From: Paenibacillus harenae DSM 16969
GTDB lineage: Bacteria; Bacillota; Bacilli; Paenibacillales; Paenibacillaceae
Assembly: GCF_000422465.1 (NCBI RefSeq)
Contig: NZ_KE383844.1
Coordinates: 495,070 to 559,069, forward strand
Reading direction: 5' to 3'
Length of the DNA stretch: 64,000 bases
In this document: positions 1 through 8,766 of the stretch, in pieces
Layout of the letters: every line of letters starts with the position of its first letter
Position numbering within the stretch: the stretch's first letter is position 1
Made by a program: the position numbers and the translations under genes
Notes under the pieces: model-generated
Database searches by the model: none
What the model was told of the DNA's origin: nothing
The model's input: only the letters and a program-made list of their open reading frames with translations

Positions 1-635
1 AGTCCTTGGGCAAGCGGCGAGAATACAACCTGCCCGATCCCGTTGCGCTCGCCGTAAGGAATGACTTCTTTCTCAATATACCGGTTAAACATGTTATAGA
101 TCGGTTGGTTCACGACGATACGATCCAGCAAGTATCGATCCGCAATGCCATGGGCTTCCGCCATCTGTGCCGCCGTCCATTCGCTAACGCCTACGTACAG
201 CACCTTTCCTTGGCGAACCAGATCGTCAAGCGCCCGCAGCGTCTCGTCGAGCGGCGTATTCGGGTCATGACGGTGGCAGTAATACAGATCGACATAATCG
301 GCTCCAAGCCTGTTCAGGCTGGCATGGCACTGCTCCATAATGTGCTTGCGGGATAAACCGCGATCATTGGGCCCGTCGCCCATCTGACCGAATACCTTGG
401 TGGCCAGCACGTAGGATTCCCGCGGGAATGACCGAAGCGTTTCGCCCATCAGCTTCTCGGCCTCTCCCCGCTCGTACACATTTGCCGTATCAAAAAAATT
501 GATTCCCAGCCCATAGGCGGATTGAATCGCTTTCACGGCATTCTCGCGTTCAACGTAACCTCCATATGTCAACCAGCTTCCCAGACTAATCTCACTAACC
601 TTCAACCCGCTTTTCCCTAATTTACGGTATTGCAT
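1..635 (-). CDS. Aldo/keto reductase, 3' end outside window
   Basis: About 211 codons are visible and no stop is reached before the window edge. The protein begins MQYRKLGKSGLKVS, the standard N-terminus of the aldo/keto reductase family related to potassium-channel beta subunits and YghZ. Family catalytic residues are visible: Asp and Tyr in FDTANVYERGEAE (about residues 49-61), Lys in ATKVFG (about 79), and His in YYCHRHD (about 119). Members are TIM-barrel enzymes that reduce small aldehydes and ketones with NADPH; the substrate cannot be inferred. The start at 635 follows a GAGGAG ribosome site 10 nt upstream. A sigma-A-like promoter is listed at 706-734. It lies downstream of rbsK on the same strand. 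Confidence 0.93.
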   Translation of the reverse strand, partial: MQYRKLGKSGLKVSEISLGSWLTYGGYVERENAVKAIQSAYGLGINFFDTANVYERGEAEKLMGETLRSFPRESYVLATKVFGQMGDGPNDRGLSRKHIMEQCHASLNRLGADYVDLYYCHRHDPNTPLDETLRALDDLVRQGKVLYVGVSEWTAAQMAEAHGIADRYLLDRIVVNQPIYNMFNRYIEKEVIPYGERNGIGQVVFSPLAQG

Positions 636-705
636 CTACACTCAGCTCCTCTTCATTTCGATGGCAACCAACCTGTTGTCGGGATATCTCTAGGCCTGCT
701 TCTCT

Positions 706-734
706 ATTCTAGATAAGAGTCGTGTCTTTTGAAA
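706..734 (-). promoter_or_regulatory. Candidate sigma-A promoter of the aldo/keto reductase gene
   Basis: On the minus strand TTTCAA (729-734) and TAGAAT (706-711) are separated by 17 bp, about 70 bp upstream of the reductase start. The -10 is good and the -35 is weak. The rest of 636-811 shows no other feature. Confidence 0.4.
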
Positions 735-811
735 GTAGTGAAATTATTTTTACTTTGTTATAACTAATATAGATACTATACTTGAAGTCACTATTGGAAT
801 GGGCATCTTTT

Positions 812-1744
812 TTACGAATCCGCCCGGCCTTCGATGCGTGTTTCCATAAACCGCTCTACTTCCGCCCTCAGCGGCATCCCGCTCTGAGCGCCAAGCTTCG
901 TAACGGACAATGCGCTTGCGGCGACGGCGAAGCGAACCGCTTCTTCCAGCGTCGAGCCTTCGCTCAGCTTGACGGCCAATGCGCCGTTAAACGTATCGCC
1001 CGCGCCGGTCGTGTCGACCGCCTCTACCTTTCTCCCCGGCTCGTTCTTGATCGCGCCGTCCGCTAATTTGTAATAAGCCCCCTTGCGGCCGCCGGTCATC
1101 ACGATACGATTCGGATACAATGCGATCAACTGCTCGTATGTCAGCTCTTGATTGTTATCTAAGCCCATTAATATGCCAAGTTCGTATTCATTCGGCGTTA
1201 CCAGATACAGCTGCTCCAGCAGCTCGCCGGGCAGCTTCATGGCCGGAGCAGGATTCAAAATAACGGGAATGTCCAGCTTATGAGCCAGCTTAACGGCTGC
1301 CTCCACGGTAGCGAACGGAATTTCCTGCTGCAGCAGCACCATATCCGAATTCGCAATTTGATCCTTCAGAAGCGGCAAATCCTCCGGCAGCAAGCAATGG
1401 TTGGCGCCCGGAATAACAATAATCCGGTTATCGTTGTCGCATACGGTAATCACCGCAATTCCCGTTGACTTGTGAGGAACCGTTCTCACATATTGCGTAT
1501 CGACGCCTTCCTTCTCCAGCGCCTCCGTTACCAGCTTAGCGAAATGATCCTCGCCTACGCAGCCGATCATCGTCACCTGTGCGCCAAGACGCGCGCAGGC
1601 TACCGCCTGATTGGCTCCTTTTCCTCCCATAAAGCTGGAGAAGGCGGTACCAAAAATCGTCTCGCCTTGGCTTGGCATGATCTCCGTTTGCGTTACCATA
1701 TCGATATTCATGCTTCCTATTACCGTTATTTTCGGCTTCGCCAT
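812..1744 (-). CDS. rbsK: Ribokinase (PfkB family carbohydrate kinase)
   Basis: 310 residues, the usual length for ribokinase, which phosphorylates D-ribose at O5 with ATP in the cytoplasm. PfkB hallmarks are in order: GSMNIDMV (10-17), the substrate-binding GGKGANQ (40-46), NPAPA (164-168), TPNE (183-186) and the anion hole/catalytic DTTGAGD (244-250, with Asp250 as the expected base). No ribose transporter or rbsR is adjacent, so the gene appears monocistronic with its own strong promoter (1813-1841). A perfect 12-bp palindrome lies between promoter and start. A related PfkB sugar or nucleoside kinase is possible, but the GGKGANQ and NPAPA motifs favour ribokinase. Confidence 0.88.
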   Translation of the reverse strand: MAKPKITVIGSMNIDMVTQTEIMPSQGETIFGTAFSSFMGGKGANQAVACARLGAQVTMIGCVGEDHFAKLVTEALEKEGVDTQYVRTVPHKSTGIAVITVCDNDNRIIVIPGANHCLLPEDLPLLKDQIANSDMVLLQQEIPFATVEAAVKLAHKLDIPVILNPAPAMKLPGELLEQLYLVTPNEYELGILMGLDNNQELTYEQLIALYPNRIVMTGGRKGAYYKLADGAIKNEPGRKVEAVDTTGAGDTFNGALAVKLSEGSTLEEAVRFAVAASALSVTKLGAQSGMPLRAEVERFMETRIEGRADS

Positions 1745-1768
1745 ACCCGCACCCCGTGTCTTGAATCA

Positions 1769-1780
1769 GAATGATCATTC
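1769..1780. promoter_or_regulatory. Palindrome in the rbsK 5' leader, candidate operator
   Basis: GAATGATCATTC is a perfect 12-bp palindrome between the predicted transcription start (about 1806) and the rbsK start codon (1744). Its position would suit a repressor roadblock. No regulator is encoded nearby to assign it to. Confidence 0.35.
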
Positions 1781-1812
1781 GCATAGTGAAATCGGTTACA
1801 CAATTTTGCCTA

Positions 1813-1841
1813 ATTTTATAATTCGTTCCGCCCCCTGTCAA
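1813..1841 (-). promoter_or_regulatory. Sigma-A promoter of rbsK
   Basis: On the minus strand TTGACA (1836-1841), a 17-bp spacer and TAAAAT (1813-1818) form a near-consensus promoter about 70 bp upstream of the ribokinase start. Confidence 0.7.
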
Positions 1842-1894
1842 CCACCCAAATCCAGCGCGAAATTTCCCCTCCGCGATCTAACCGGGGGATCGCC

Positions 1895-3004
1895 TCAGCC
1901 GCCCTTCACCTTCCGTTTACGCGTCAGATGCAGCGCAACAAGGAACAATGCAGGAAGCGCAATGCAGAAGCTCAGGTCGAACCACGGATAATCGCGGACA
2001 ATAATCTCGTTATAGACGGCTATATTGGGCGTGCCGGCAATCGTGAACACAAGCAAAAGCATGCCTAGCGGAATCGTCAGCATGCGGCTTTCCTTCAACC
2101 GCAGGAGCTGTGCAATTCCGGAGGTTAGCGAGTAATATACGAGCAGCATTTTGAAGAAAACGGTAATGACCCATAGGAAAGCAAGGATAGCTTCCAATCG
2201 CTCCAGGAAATTGCCAATCGATATTTTCTGCGCCAGCACGAATGTCGGGTAATATTTCGTTTCCATGAGATTCGGTCCGAGCACCAGCACGCACAAAGCC
2301 ACGATGACAAGCAACAGGAAGCCTCCGATGGCGAAGCCCGAGATAATCGGCCTTGTCAGCTTGGTCTTGGCGGCAACATGCGGTACGAGCATGAGCAGAA
2401 CAACCATTTCCATGAATCCGGCTGCAAACGGAGGAAAAGCCCCGCGCATAATCGGACCGAGCCCGCCCGCCGCAATAGGCTGCAAATTCTCGATTTCCGC
2501 CTGCGGCATCAGAAAGACGACAAGAACGGCAAGCAGCGACATGAATACCGGAAAGAGCAGCTCGCTCATTCGCGCGAACGCTTCTACGCCATAGCGGTAC
2601 GCGATAATAATGACCGACAGAAAAAACAGAAGAATGGCGTTGACGGGCGTTTCCGGCATTAACTGCGTCGTCATGAATTGGCCCATCTCGCTCATCAGCG
2701 TTAGACCGCACATGAAAAATTCAATAATAAACAAAATACTTACGGTGCTGCCCGCCCATATTCCTAATCTTTGCTGCGCGGCAGAAATGAGGCTCTCGCC
2801 GCGAAGCCGATTTGCAATCGCAGCAAACAGACCGCCCGCAGCCATTCCAAGCAGTAGAGCCAGTACCATGGACAACCATGCGTCCTGCTTGGCCGAAGCA
2901 GCCGTAATGGTCGGCAGAATCAGAATCGAATCCCCGATCGATGCGAGAATAATGAGGATCGTGAACTGCCTTACGGACATTTTGGCATTCGTATATTCTT
3001 TCAT
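1895..3004 (-). CDS. Spore germination protein, GerAB/GerKB type
   Basis: 369 residues, almost entirely hydrophobic, with about ten membrane segments. It fits the spore germination B-subunit family (an amino-acid permease-like fold) of the germinant receptor in the spore inner membrane. In known receptors the B subunit binds the small-molecule germinant. It is the last gene of a four-gene operon whose order is A, C, small gene, B. The 69-codon gene ends 30 bp upstream. The start ATG follows GGGGCAAGAAG. The germinant cannot be predicted from the sequence. Confidence 0.9.
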   Translation of the reverse strand: MKEYTNAKMSVRQFTILIILASIGDSILILPTITAASAKQDAWLSMVLALLLGMAAGGLFAAIANRLRGESLISAAQQRLGIWAGSTVSILFIIEFFMCGLTLMSEMGQFMTTQLMPETPVNAILLFFLSVIIIAYRYGVEAFARMSELLFPVFMSLLAVLVVFLMPQAEIENLQPIAAGGLGPIMRGAFPPFAAGFMEMVVLLMLVPHVAAKTKLTRPIISGFAIGGFLLLVIVALCVLVLGPNLMETKYYPTFVLAQKISIGNFLERLEAILAFLWVITVFFKMLLVYYSLTSGIAQLLRLKESRMLTIPLGMLLLVFTIAGTPNIAVYNEIIVRDYPWFDLSFCIALPALFLVALHLTRKRKVKGG

Positions 3005-3034
3005 CTTCTTGCCCCTGTCCCCGACATCTGTATT

Positions 3035-3244
3035 CTAAGCATCTATTCTGTATACGAGCTTTATGATTTGAAACAAATTAGGGAGCCTAACTTCCAGAAC
3101 GAGAGCGGCGTAGAAGGCCGTTCCCGCAAGCAAGAACAGTATGAACACAACCAGCTCCTTCGTGAGCTTCCGGCGAATCAGTCCAGGCGCTTCCAGCCAG
3201 AAAGCGCCCGCCGCAAATGCCAGTACGGCAATCAATGAAGGCAT
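3035..3244 (-). CDS. Small membrane protein inside the ger operon
   Basis: 69 residues with two hydrophobic stretches (about residues 3-22 and 29-50) and a charged linker containing RRKLTKE. It lies between the C and B genes of the germination operon, 22 bp after the C gene and 30 bp before the B gene, so it is very likely co-transcribed. Small D-type two-helix proteins accompany some GerA-type receptors in other Bacillales and modulate them. I assign it to that class from position, size and topology, not from recognised sequence similarity. The start is preceded by purine-rich sequence but not an ideal ribosome site. Confidence 0.65.
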   Translation of the reverse strand: MPSLIAVLAFAAGAFWLEAPGLIRRKLTKELVVFILFLLAGTAFYAALVLEVRLPNLFQIIKLVYRIDA

Positions 3245-3266
3245 GCTCCATACGCCCTTCCCATCC

Positions 3267-4451
3267 TTATTTTTTCAAGGTTGATTTGCCTGTCGTTCCC
3301 GTTTTGCGAATATATAATTCAATATCGAATTCTACCTTAGCGAGGGGGAAATATTGATCGTTCCAGCTGTCCTCGACCTGCTTCCAATAACCCGGGTGCT
3401 CCTTTCCAAACTTGTTGCCGAAGCCGAGTATATCGGATTTCATCCGCTTCGCCCGCCTGACGGCCGCTTCCGCATTGGATTTAAGAACCTGCGCCGTCTC
3501 CTCCTGCAGGCGATTGATCGTCGCAGGGTCGGTCACATCGACATCCATGCATGGACTGTCCACGATGTTGGCTTCCGTCAAAATATGAACAATGATCTCA
3601 GGCTTGCCATTCCTCAGCTTCGTCTCCAATTTGGATTTCGAGGAGATGACCTCGATTCCCGTATATTTTCGATCGCCGCATGCAAGCTCGATGGAGGTGC
3701 TTGTCAGGTTATCCGTAATGTCTGTATATCCTTTGCTTTCCTTTTCACTCAGCCAGCCGATCATCTTATCTTCCTTAAAGGCGGCTATGCCCATATAACG
3801 GAAACGGCTTGGAGGCTGAAACTTTTCGATATTGGTTTTGGATTCGGACAATGCCCGATCACCGATCAACTGGATACCGGGGAGCGCAAGCTCGAAGCCT
3901 TCTCCGGAAAGTCTGTTCATAACCTCGTCGAGCGTAACCGATACCGTTGGCGCCCAAGCCTTCTCGGAAGTTATCAGCGACCGCTGCATGCTGTGAGTGG
4001 GCAGCTTCTCCAGCGGCGTATATAGCTTCAACAGCTTTTCCGCTTTCATCCCCCTCGCGATTTCGATATGAAAGTCCATCCGCGCTTCATTATCGCGCAG
4101 CATACCGTCCAGTACATCGTTAATTCCTTTTTTGGCGAGCGTCTCGCTTAATATAAGAAGCTGCAGATGACCCATGTACACTTTGCGCGGAGCTTCAGCC
4201 GTCAGGGATCTTGCAGCTTCGAACACCGACTTCCCTCTGCCCTGGAACAGCGTAACGGGCGGACGGTCACTGGTGCTCTTTTGCATCGATATCTCGCTTG
4301 GATTGACGGTCTGGAACGATACCAGGTATTCGCCTTCCTCCCAATCAACGCCGATTCCAACCACAACAAGTAATTCATCCAGCTCCCTCCTGCTCCAGCA
4401 GCCGGCAAGCATAAGCAAGCATAACCCAATAAGCGTTATCCTATAGATCAT
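3267..4451 (-). CDS. Ger(x)C-family spore germination lipoprotein
   Basis: 394 residues. The N-terminus is a lipoprotein signal ending in the lipobox LAGC, with Cys18 as the lipidation site, followed by WSRRELDEL, typical of GerAC, GerBC and GerKC. Ger(x)C proteins are the lipid-anchored subunit of the germinant receptor on the outer face of the spore inner membrane and depend on Lgt for function. The gene starts at an ATG 10 nt after GGAGG and lies 15 bp downstream of the A gene. Confidence 0.93.
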   Translation of the reverse strand: MIYRITLIGLCLLMLAGCWSRRELDELLVVVGIGVDWEEGEYLVSFQTVNPSEISMQKSTSDRPPVTLFQGRGKSVFEAARSLTAEAPRKVYMGHLQLLILSETLAKKGINDVLDGMLRDNEARMDFHIEIARGMKAEKLLKLYTPLEKLPTHSMQRSLITSEKAWAPTVSVTLDEVMNRLSGEGFELALPGIQLIGDRALSESKTNIEKFQPPSRFRYMGIAAFKEDKMIGWLSEKESKGYTDITDNLTSTSIELACGDRKYTGIEVISSKSKLETKLRNGKPEIIVHILTEANIVDSPCMDVDVTDPATINRLQEETAQVLKSNAEAAVRRAKRMKSDILGFGNKFGKEHPGYWKQVEDSWNDQYFPLAKVEFDIELYIRKTGTTGKSTLKK

Positions 4452-4466
4452 GACGGTTCTGCCTCC

Positions 4467-6032
4467 TTACCATCGCTTGCGGATCCTTCCTCTGCCGGCT
4501 CCGATCGAAGTGTCAGGCTTTTTGGATTTCATCCACCTCGGCAAGCGGATAAGCGCGTCCTCCATCTCCGTTGACCGGTAGGGAGCGAGCGGCTCCATAT
4601 ACGCTTCTCCGAAGGAACGCTGCGCGCATAAATGCAGCAGCAGAACGAACAACCCCATAATAATGCCGAACAAACCGAAGCTGGCAGCCACGGCCATAAA
4701 TGCAAAACGCAGAACCCGTATCGGAATCGACATGGCGTACGCCGGCAGCGTAAACGTGGAGATAGCCGTTACGGATACGACGATAACCATCGCCGCCGAT
4801 ACGATTCCAGCTTCGACGGCCGCTTGTCCGATAACAAGCGTACCGACGACCGATACGGCTTGACCGATCGCGCGCGGCATGCGCAGGCCCGCTTCCCGCA
4901 AAATTTCGAACGTCATTTCCATAACAAGCGCCTCGACAAATGCCGGGAACGGCACGCCCTCCCGCTGCGCCGCCAGGCTGAACAGCAGCGAGGCAGGCAG
5001 CATATCGCGGTGAAACGTCGTGATCGCGATGTACAGTGAAGGGAGCAAGAGCGAGATGAAGACGCTGCAAAACCGAAGCAGACGAAGCGCGCTCGCATAA
5101 TAGGCGCGCTGGTAATAGTCCTCCGTTGACTGAAAAAACGCGATGAGCTGAGTCGGCACGATCAGCACGTTCGGCGTGCCGTCCACGACGATCGCAACCT
5201 TTCCTTCCAGCAGCTGGGCGGCGACAGCATCCGGCAGCTCCGTATTGTAGACCGTAGGGAACAGGGAATATTTGCCGTCCTCGATTAACTCCTCAATATA
5301 GCCGCTGTCGAGAACGCTGTCGATATCGATCGCCCGCAGCCTCGAGCGTGCTTCTTCAACAACAGAAGGCTTCGCAAGTCCGTTGATGTACATGAGGGCG
5401 ACGTCGGTCTTCGTCAACCGTCCAATGGAAAGCGTCTCGAGCCAGAGCCGCGGGTCTTTAATCTTCCGCCTGATCAACGCCGTGCTGGTGCGAAGCGTTT
5501 CGGTAAAGCTTTCTCTCGGTCCTCTTACGGAGGTCTGATTCGTCGATTCGGTAACGGCGCGGCCTTCCCACTGGCGAATGTCCGCGCAATAGGCTTGATC
5601 GCTTCCATCAAGAAAAATAATGGCGTCGCCGGACAGCAGGTTCTGATACAAAGATGCCATCTCCGAAACCGTCTTAATGGAACCGATTCCGAACAGCAGC
5701 TCCTTCGCTAAAGCTGCCTTACGATTAACGTCTGCCGCGTCCTCCTGCTGTGGCTGTGAATTACCGTTCAAAGAACGGTCTAATACATCAAATATATAAT
5801 GGTTAACGGCGGCCGCGTTGGACAGGCCGTCAATATATAGGATAGCTGCCGCAGCAGCATCCGCTTCCTCGTATCGGATCTCGCGCATGACGACGTCATC
5901 GCTCCCGCCGAAATCGCTCAGGATGCGATCCGTGTTCCGTCCGATCATGGTATCAATCGGGATCGACGCATATTCCTCGAGGATGGGGGGATCATCGAAT
6001 TGCCGATATTGGGCTGGTGACTTTCGGTGCAT
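4467..6032 (-). CDS. Spore germination protein, GerA/GerKA type
   Basis: 521 residues, first gene of the germination operon. A hydrophilic N-terminal region of about 290 residues, with YINGLAKPSVVEE and VDGTPNVLIVPTQ family motifs, is followed by four to five membrane helices (about 310-440) and a basic C-terminal tail. This is the architecture of GerAA-type subunits, which oligomerise into a ligand-gated channel in the spore inner membrane. I chose ATG 6032 because GGAGAAGGT lies 9-12 nt upstream; a TTG two codons earlier is less likely. Germination operons are normally transcribed by sigma-G late in the forespore, but I could not pick a convincing sigma-G promoter by eye in the 180 bp upstream. 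Confidence 0.93.
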   Translation of the reverse strand: MHRKSPAQYRQFDDPPILEEYASIPIDTMIGRNTDRILSDFGGSDDVVMREIRYEEADAAAAAILYIDGLSNAAAVNHYIFDVLDRSLNGNSQPQQEDAADVNRKAALAKELLFGIGSIKTVSEMASLYQNLLSGDAIIFLDGSDQAYCADIRQWEGRAVTESTNQTSVRGPRESFTETLRTSTALIRRKIKDPRLWLETLSIGRLTKTDVALMYINGLAKPSVVEEARSRLRAIDIDSVLDSGYIEELIEDGKYSLFPTVYNTELPDAVAAQLLEGKVAIVVDGTPNVLIVPTQLIAFFQSTEDYYQRAYYASALRLLRFCSVFISLLLPSLYIAITTFHRDMLPASLLFSLAAQREGVPFPAFVEALVMEMTFEILREAGLRMPRAIGQAVSVVGTLVIGQAAVEAGIVSAAMVIVVSVTAISTFTLPAYAMSIPIRVLRFAFMAVAASFGLFGIIMGLFVLLLHLCAQRSFGEAYMEPLAPYRSTEMEDALIRLPRWMKSKKPDTSIGAGRGRIRKRW

Positions 6033-6213
6033 GCGCAAACGCTACCTTCTCCACATAGGTCATCTTCTCATCATTATGACCTTTGGATTTTGGGCCTAAA
6101 CATGTATGGCTGTACACGGAATTTATGTTATATTTTCTATATTAAGATATTTGTGGCGAACCCTATTAAATGCCATAAATAATAAATACGATGAAGGAAG
6201 CGAGTGTTCGTTC

Positions 6214-7398
6214 GTGGCAAATAAAGCGGTAATACTCGGCTCGAATTTTTACACGGGTTTAAGCATCATACGAGGTCTCGGAGCGAACGGCGTCCATACC
6301 GTTGCCATGGATTATTCCAAAGAGAATACATACGGCGCTAAATCCAAATATTTAAGCGAGCAGCTCATTGTCCCTCATTACAAGAAGCAGAAGGAAGAGC
6401 TTGTGCAATACTTAATCGACTATGCCAAACAACAGGACGATAAGCCTGTTCTTTTTCCAAGCGTCGATCCCTATGTGGAATTTATAGATTCCCGCCTGGA
6501 TGAGCTTAAAAAATACTATCACATCCCTATGACCGAGCAAGGATTCTGGAGCGGCATCATGGATAAAGAATATCTTCACTCGCTTGCGGTCAAACACGGC
6601 GTTTTGGTTCCGGAATCCGTTAGCCCGTCGGAAGAGAACTTCGAAGAACGGGTAGCCACAGGCATCGGATTCCCTTGCATTGTGAAACCGACGGATTCTC
6701 CCTCATTCGTGTCCGCGTTCCGCGCTAAAATTTTCACATGCCGCAACATCGACGAAGTACGTGCATCCATCCGCAAAGCGGAGCAGGCCCGGCTTGAGGT
6801 CATCGTGCAGCGCATTATTCCGGGTTTCGACGATCATGTGTATACGTATGACGCTTATTTGGATCAGAATAGCAAGGTAACCCATTGGATGACATGCCAG
6901 AAGCTAAGACAATTCCCGATCAATTTCGGAGCCTCGTCCTTTACGAAGCAGAAGTATGTAGAGGAGCTCGACCGTATCGGAGCCCCTTTCCTGGAGGCGA
7001 TCGGCTACAAGGGATTTGCCGAAATCGAGTTCAAGAAGGATGCGGAATCCGGCAGCTTTTATTTATTGGAGATCAATGCCCGGACAACGACCCTGGACCC
7101 CCTGCTTCGCAAATGCGGAATCAATTTCCCGCTGCTTGCCTATAACGAGCTCACCGGAAAGCCTATTGGAAGCCAGGCGATTCGGCATGATACAGGCATA
7201 GCCTTCTGCTTCCTGTTCGAGGATCTGATCTCCTCCAGGGATTACGTACGAACGAAGCAGCTGCGCGTCATGCAGATCGTTAAAACCCATTTTGCGAGAA
7301 AAGCCCCGGCGATCTGGCACATCGATGATCCCGCTCCCGCATTCCATTTCTTATCGATGCTGTTCAAGAAAGCAACAAGGAAGCTGGCGAAGGGCTAG
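6214..7398 (+). CDS. ATP-grasp enzyme (carboxylate-amine ligase type)
   Basis: 394 residues from a GTG start preceded by AAGGAAG; the open frame continues upstream to 6106 without a ribosome site. The N-terminal pre-ATP-grasp domain starts VANKAVILGSNFYTGLSI. The central part carries ATP-grasp motifs, including PCIVKPTDSPSF (nucleotide-binding lysine) and FYLLEINART (metal-binding Glu/Asn near residue 280). Such proteins couple ATP to carboxylate-amine ligation through an acylphosphate. The family resembles single-gene D-Asp/carbamoyl-phosphate-like ATP-grasp proteins often linked to surface polysaccharide or peptide modification. Neighbours give no hint: it is divergent from the ger operon and convergent with the SDR gene. 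The substrate is unknown. Confidence 0.85.
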   Translation: MANKAVILGSNFYTGLSIIRGLGANGVHTVAMDYSKENTYGAKSKYLSEQLIVPHYKKQKEELVQYLIDYAKQQDDKPVLFPSVDPYVEFIDSRLDELKKYYHIPMTEQGFWSGIMDKEYLHSLAVKHGVLVPESVSPSEENFEERVATGIGFPCIVKPTDSPSFVSAFRAKIFTCRNIDEVRASIRKAEQARLEVIVQRIIPGFDDHVYTYDAYLDQNSKVTHWMTCQKLRQFPINFGASSFTKQKYVEELDRIGAPFLEAIGYKGFAEIEFKKDAESGSFYLLEINARTTTLDPLLRKCGINFPLLAYNELTGKPIGSQAIRHDTGIAFCFLFEDLISSRDYVRTKQLRVMQIVKTHFARKAPAIWHIDDPAPAFHFLSMLFKKATRKLAKG

Positions 7399-7428
7399 AG
7401 GGCTTCTTGCTTAAATTCCCGATGAAAA

Positions 7429-7460
7429 GAGGCCATCCTTCCGGACGGCCGCCTTTATTT
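7429..7460 (+). terminator. Terminator after the ATP-grasp gene
   Basis: GGCCATCC and GGACGGCC pair around a TTCC loop and are followed by GCCTTTATTTT. It lies between two convergent genes. The U-tract is interrupted. Confidence 0.55.
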
Positions 7461-7490
7461 TCAAGCTCATTCGCCTTGAGACTTGCCCAA

Positions 7491-8255
7491 TTAGAGAGAC
7501 TGTCCGCCTGACGCTTCGAGGCGCTGCGCGTTCACCCAGCCCATCTCATCCGTACACAAAGAGGCGATAACCCCGCCGATATCGTCGGCTTCACCGACTC
7601 TGCCTAATGCGGTATGCGAGCCGATAAAATCTCTCATCTCATCATTGTCCCTTACTGCGCCTCCGCCGAAGTCCGTAGCGATCGCTCCAGGGGCGACCAC
7701 ATTGACCCGAATGCCTCTTTTTCCCCATTCTTTGGCCATGTACTTCGTCAAGATTTCGATCGCGCCTTTCATCGCCGCATAAGCTCCGAAGCCCTCAATC
7801 ACAAAACGGGTCAAGCCCGTTGAAATATTGACGACTCTTCCATTGTCGGCAATGCGGGGAAACAGCTTCTGCGACAGGAAAAATACACCCTTGAAATGCA
7901 CGTTCATCAGGCTGTCGAATTGTTCCTCTGTTGTTTCCGCAACAGAAGCGTGTATCCCGAATCCCGCATTGTTGACCAAAATATCGAATTGCTCCCGATT
8001 CCATTTTTCGTTCAGCACGCCAGCCAGCTGGGAGACAAACGCATCGAAGGAGGATACGTCGCCGGTATCAAGCTGCAGCGCAGCGGCTTTTCGGCCATTG
8101 TTTTCAATTTCCTTGACGACTTTCTCCGCTTCTTCCTTCCGGGAATGATAGGTGATAATGACATCCATTCCTTTGCGGGAGAGCGCGATAGCGGAATTTC
8201 TGCCGAGTCCCCGGCTGCCTCCAGTTACAAGTGCAATCTTTTGAGTTGAATTCAT
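7491..8255 (-). CDS. SDR-family oxidoreductase
   Basis: 254 residues with a classical short-chain dehydrogenase/reductase layout: TGGSRGLG nucleotide-binding loop (about 10-17), NNAG, catalytic Ser in NISTG, the YxxxK pair in YAAMKGA, and the PGAI segment after it. Such enzymes oxidise or reduce alcohols and ketones with NAD(P)(H). The start at 8255 was chosen over 8288 because AAGGAG lies 10 nt upstream. The gene is divergent from a MerR-family regulator, and its promoter has the stretched 19-bp spacer typical of MerR-activated genes. It is therefore very likely induced by that regulator in response to an unknown small molecule or stress. Confidence 0.9.
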   Translation of the reverse strand: MNSTQKIALVTGGSRGLGRNSAIALSRKGMDVIITYHSRKEEAEKVVKEIENNGRKAAALQLDTGDVSSFDAFVSQLAGVLNEKWNREQFDILVNNAGFGIHASVAETTEEQFDSLMNVHFKGVFFLSQKLFPRIADNGRVVNISTGLTRFVIEGFGAYAAMKGAIEILTKYMAKEWGKRGIRVNVVAPGAIATDFGGGAVRDNDEMRDFIGSHTALGRVGEADDIGGVIASLCTDEMGWVNAQRLEASGGQSL

Positions 8256-8322
8256 AGATCCCCGTCTCCTTTTGCTCATTAATGTCAACCACTTGATAAC
8301 TTGTTATTCGCGGTCTATAGTG

Positions 8323-8353
8323 AGTATAGAGCTTCGAGTTAACTCTAGGTCAA
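8323..8353 (-). promoter_or_regulatory. MerR-type promoter/operator of the SDR gene (19-bp spacer)
   Basis: On the minus strand TTGACC (8348-8353) and TATACT (8323-8328) are separated by 19 bp. The spacer contains the perfect palindrome GAGTTAACTC (8336-8345), flanked by further dyad symmetry (CCTA...GAAG). MerR-family activators bind such palindromes inside overlong 19-20 bp spacers and twist the promoter into an active shape. The regulator starts 18 bp away on the other strand, so its own expression is probably controlled from the same site. Confidence 0.8.
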
Positions 8354-8370
8354 GGGGTAAGGTGAAAAAA

Positions 8371-8766
8371 ATGAATTATTCCATTAACGAGGTCGCAAAC
8401 AAATTCGACCTGTCCGTCCACACGCTGCGTTTCTATGATAAAGAGGGCTTGATGCCCTTTATCGGGAGGGACAAATCCGGCAACCGGGTGTTCACCGATA
8501 CGGATCTCAACTGGGTGGCTATGGTTTGCTGCCTGAAGGATACGGGAATGTCAATCAAAGAGATCAAGCAGTACGCGGATTGGTGCATGGAGGGTATGCA
8601 AACGATCGACGAACGGAAAGAGATGCTCGCCGCACATCGCAAACAAGTCTTAAAGCAAATCGAGAACTTGAAGAAAAACATCGAGCTCATCGATTCAAAA
8701 ATCGCGGTCTACGATAATCCGGAGTTGGCTCAAAAATTGTACGGCAGTCTCGATAAACAACAGTGA
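8371..8766 (+). CDS. MerR-family transcriptional regulator
   Basis: 131 residues. The N-terminus MNYSINEVANKFDLSVHTLR with FYDKEGL is a MerR winged helix-turn-helix. A dimerising coiled coil follows (about residues 80-120) and there is no long sensor domain, as in regulators of the YraB/AdhR type. No cysteine motif for metal sensing is seen beyond scattered cysteines. The start at 8371 is preceded by AAGGGGTAAGGTG. It shares a 115-bp divergent region with the SDR gene, which it most likely activates. Confidence 0.9.
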   Translation: MNYSINEVANKFDLSVHTLRFYDKEGLMPFIGRDKSGNRVFTDTDLNWVAMVCCLKDTGMSIKEIKQYADWCMEGMQTIDERKEMLAAHRKQVLKQIENLKKNIELIDSKIAVYDNPELAQKLYGSLDKQQ

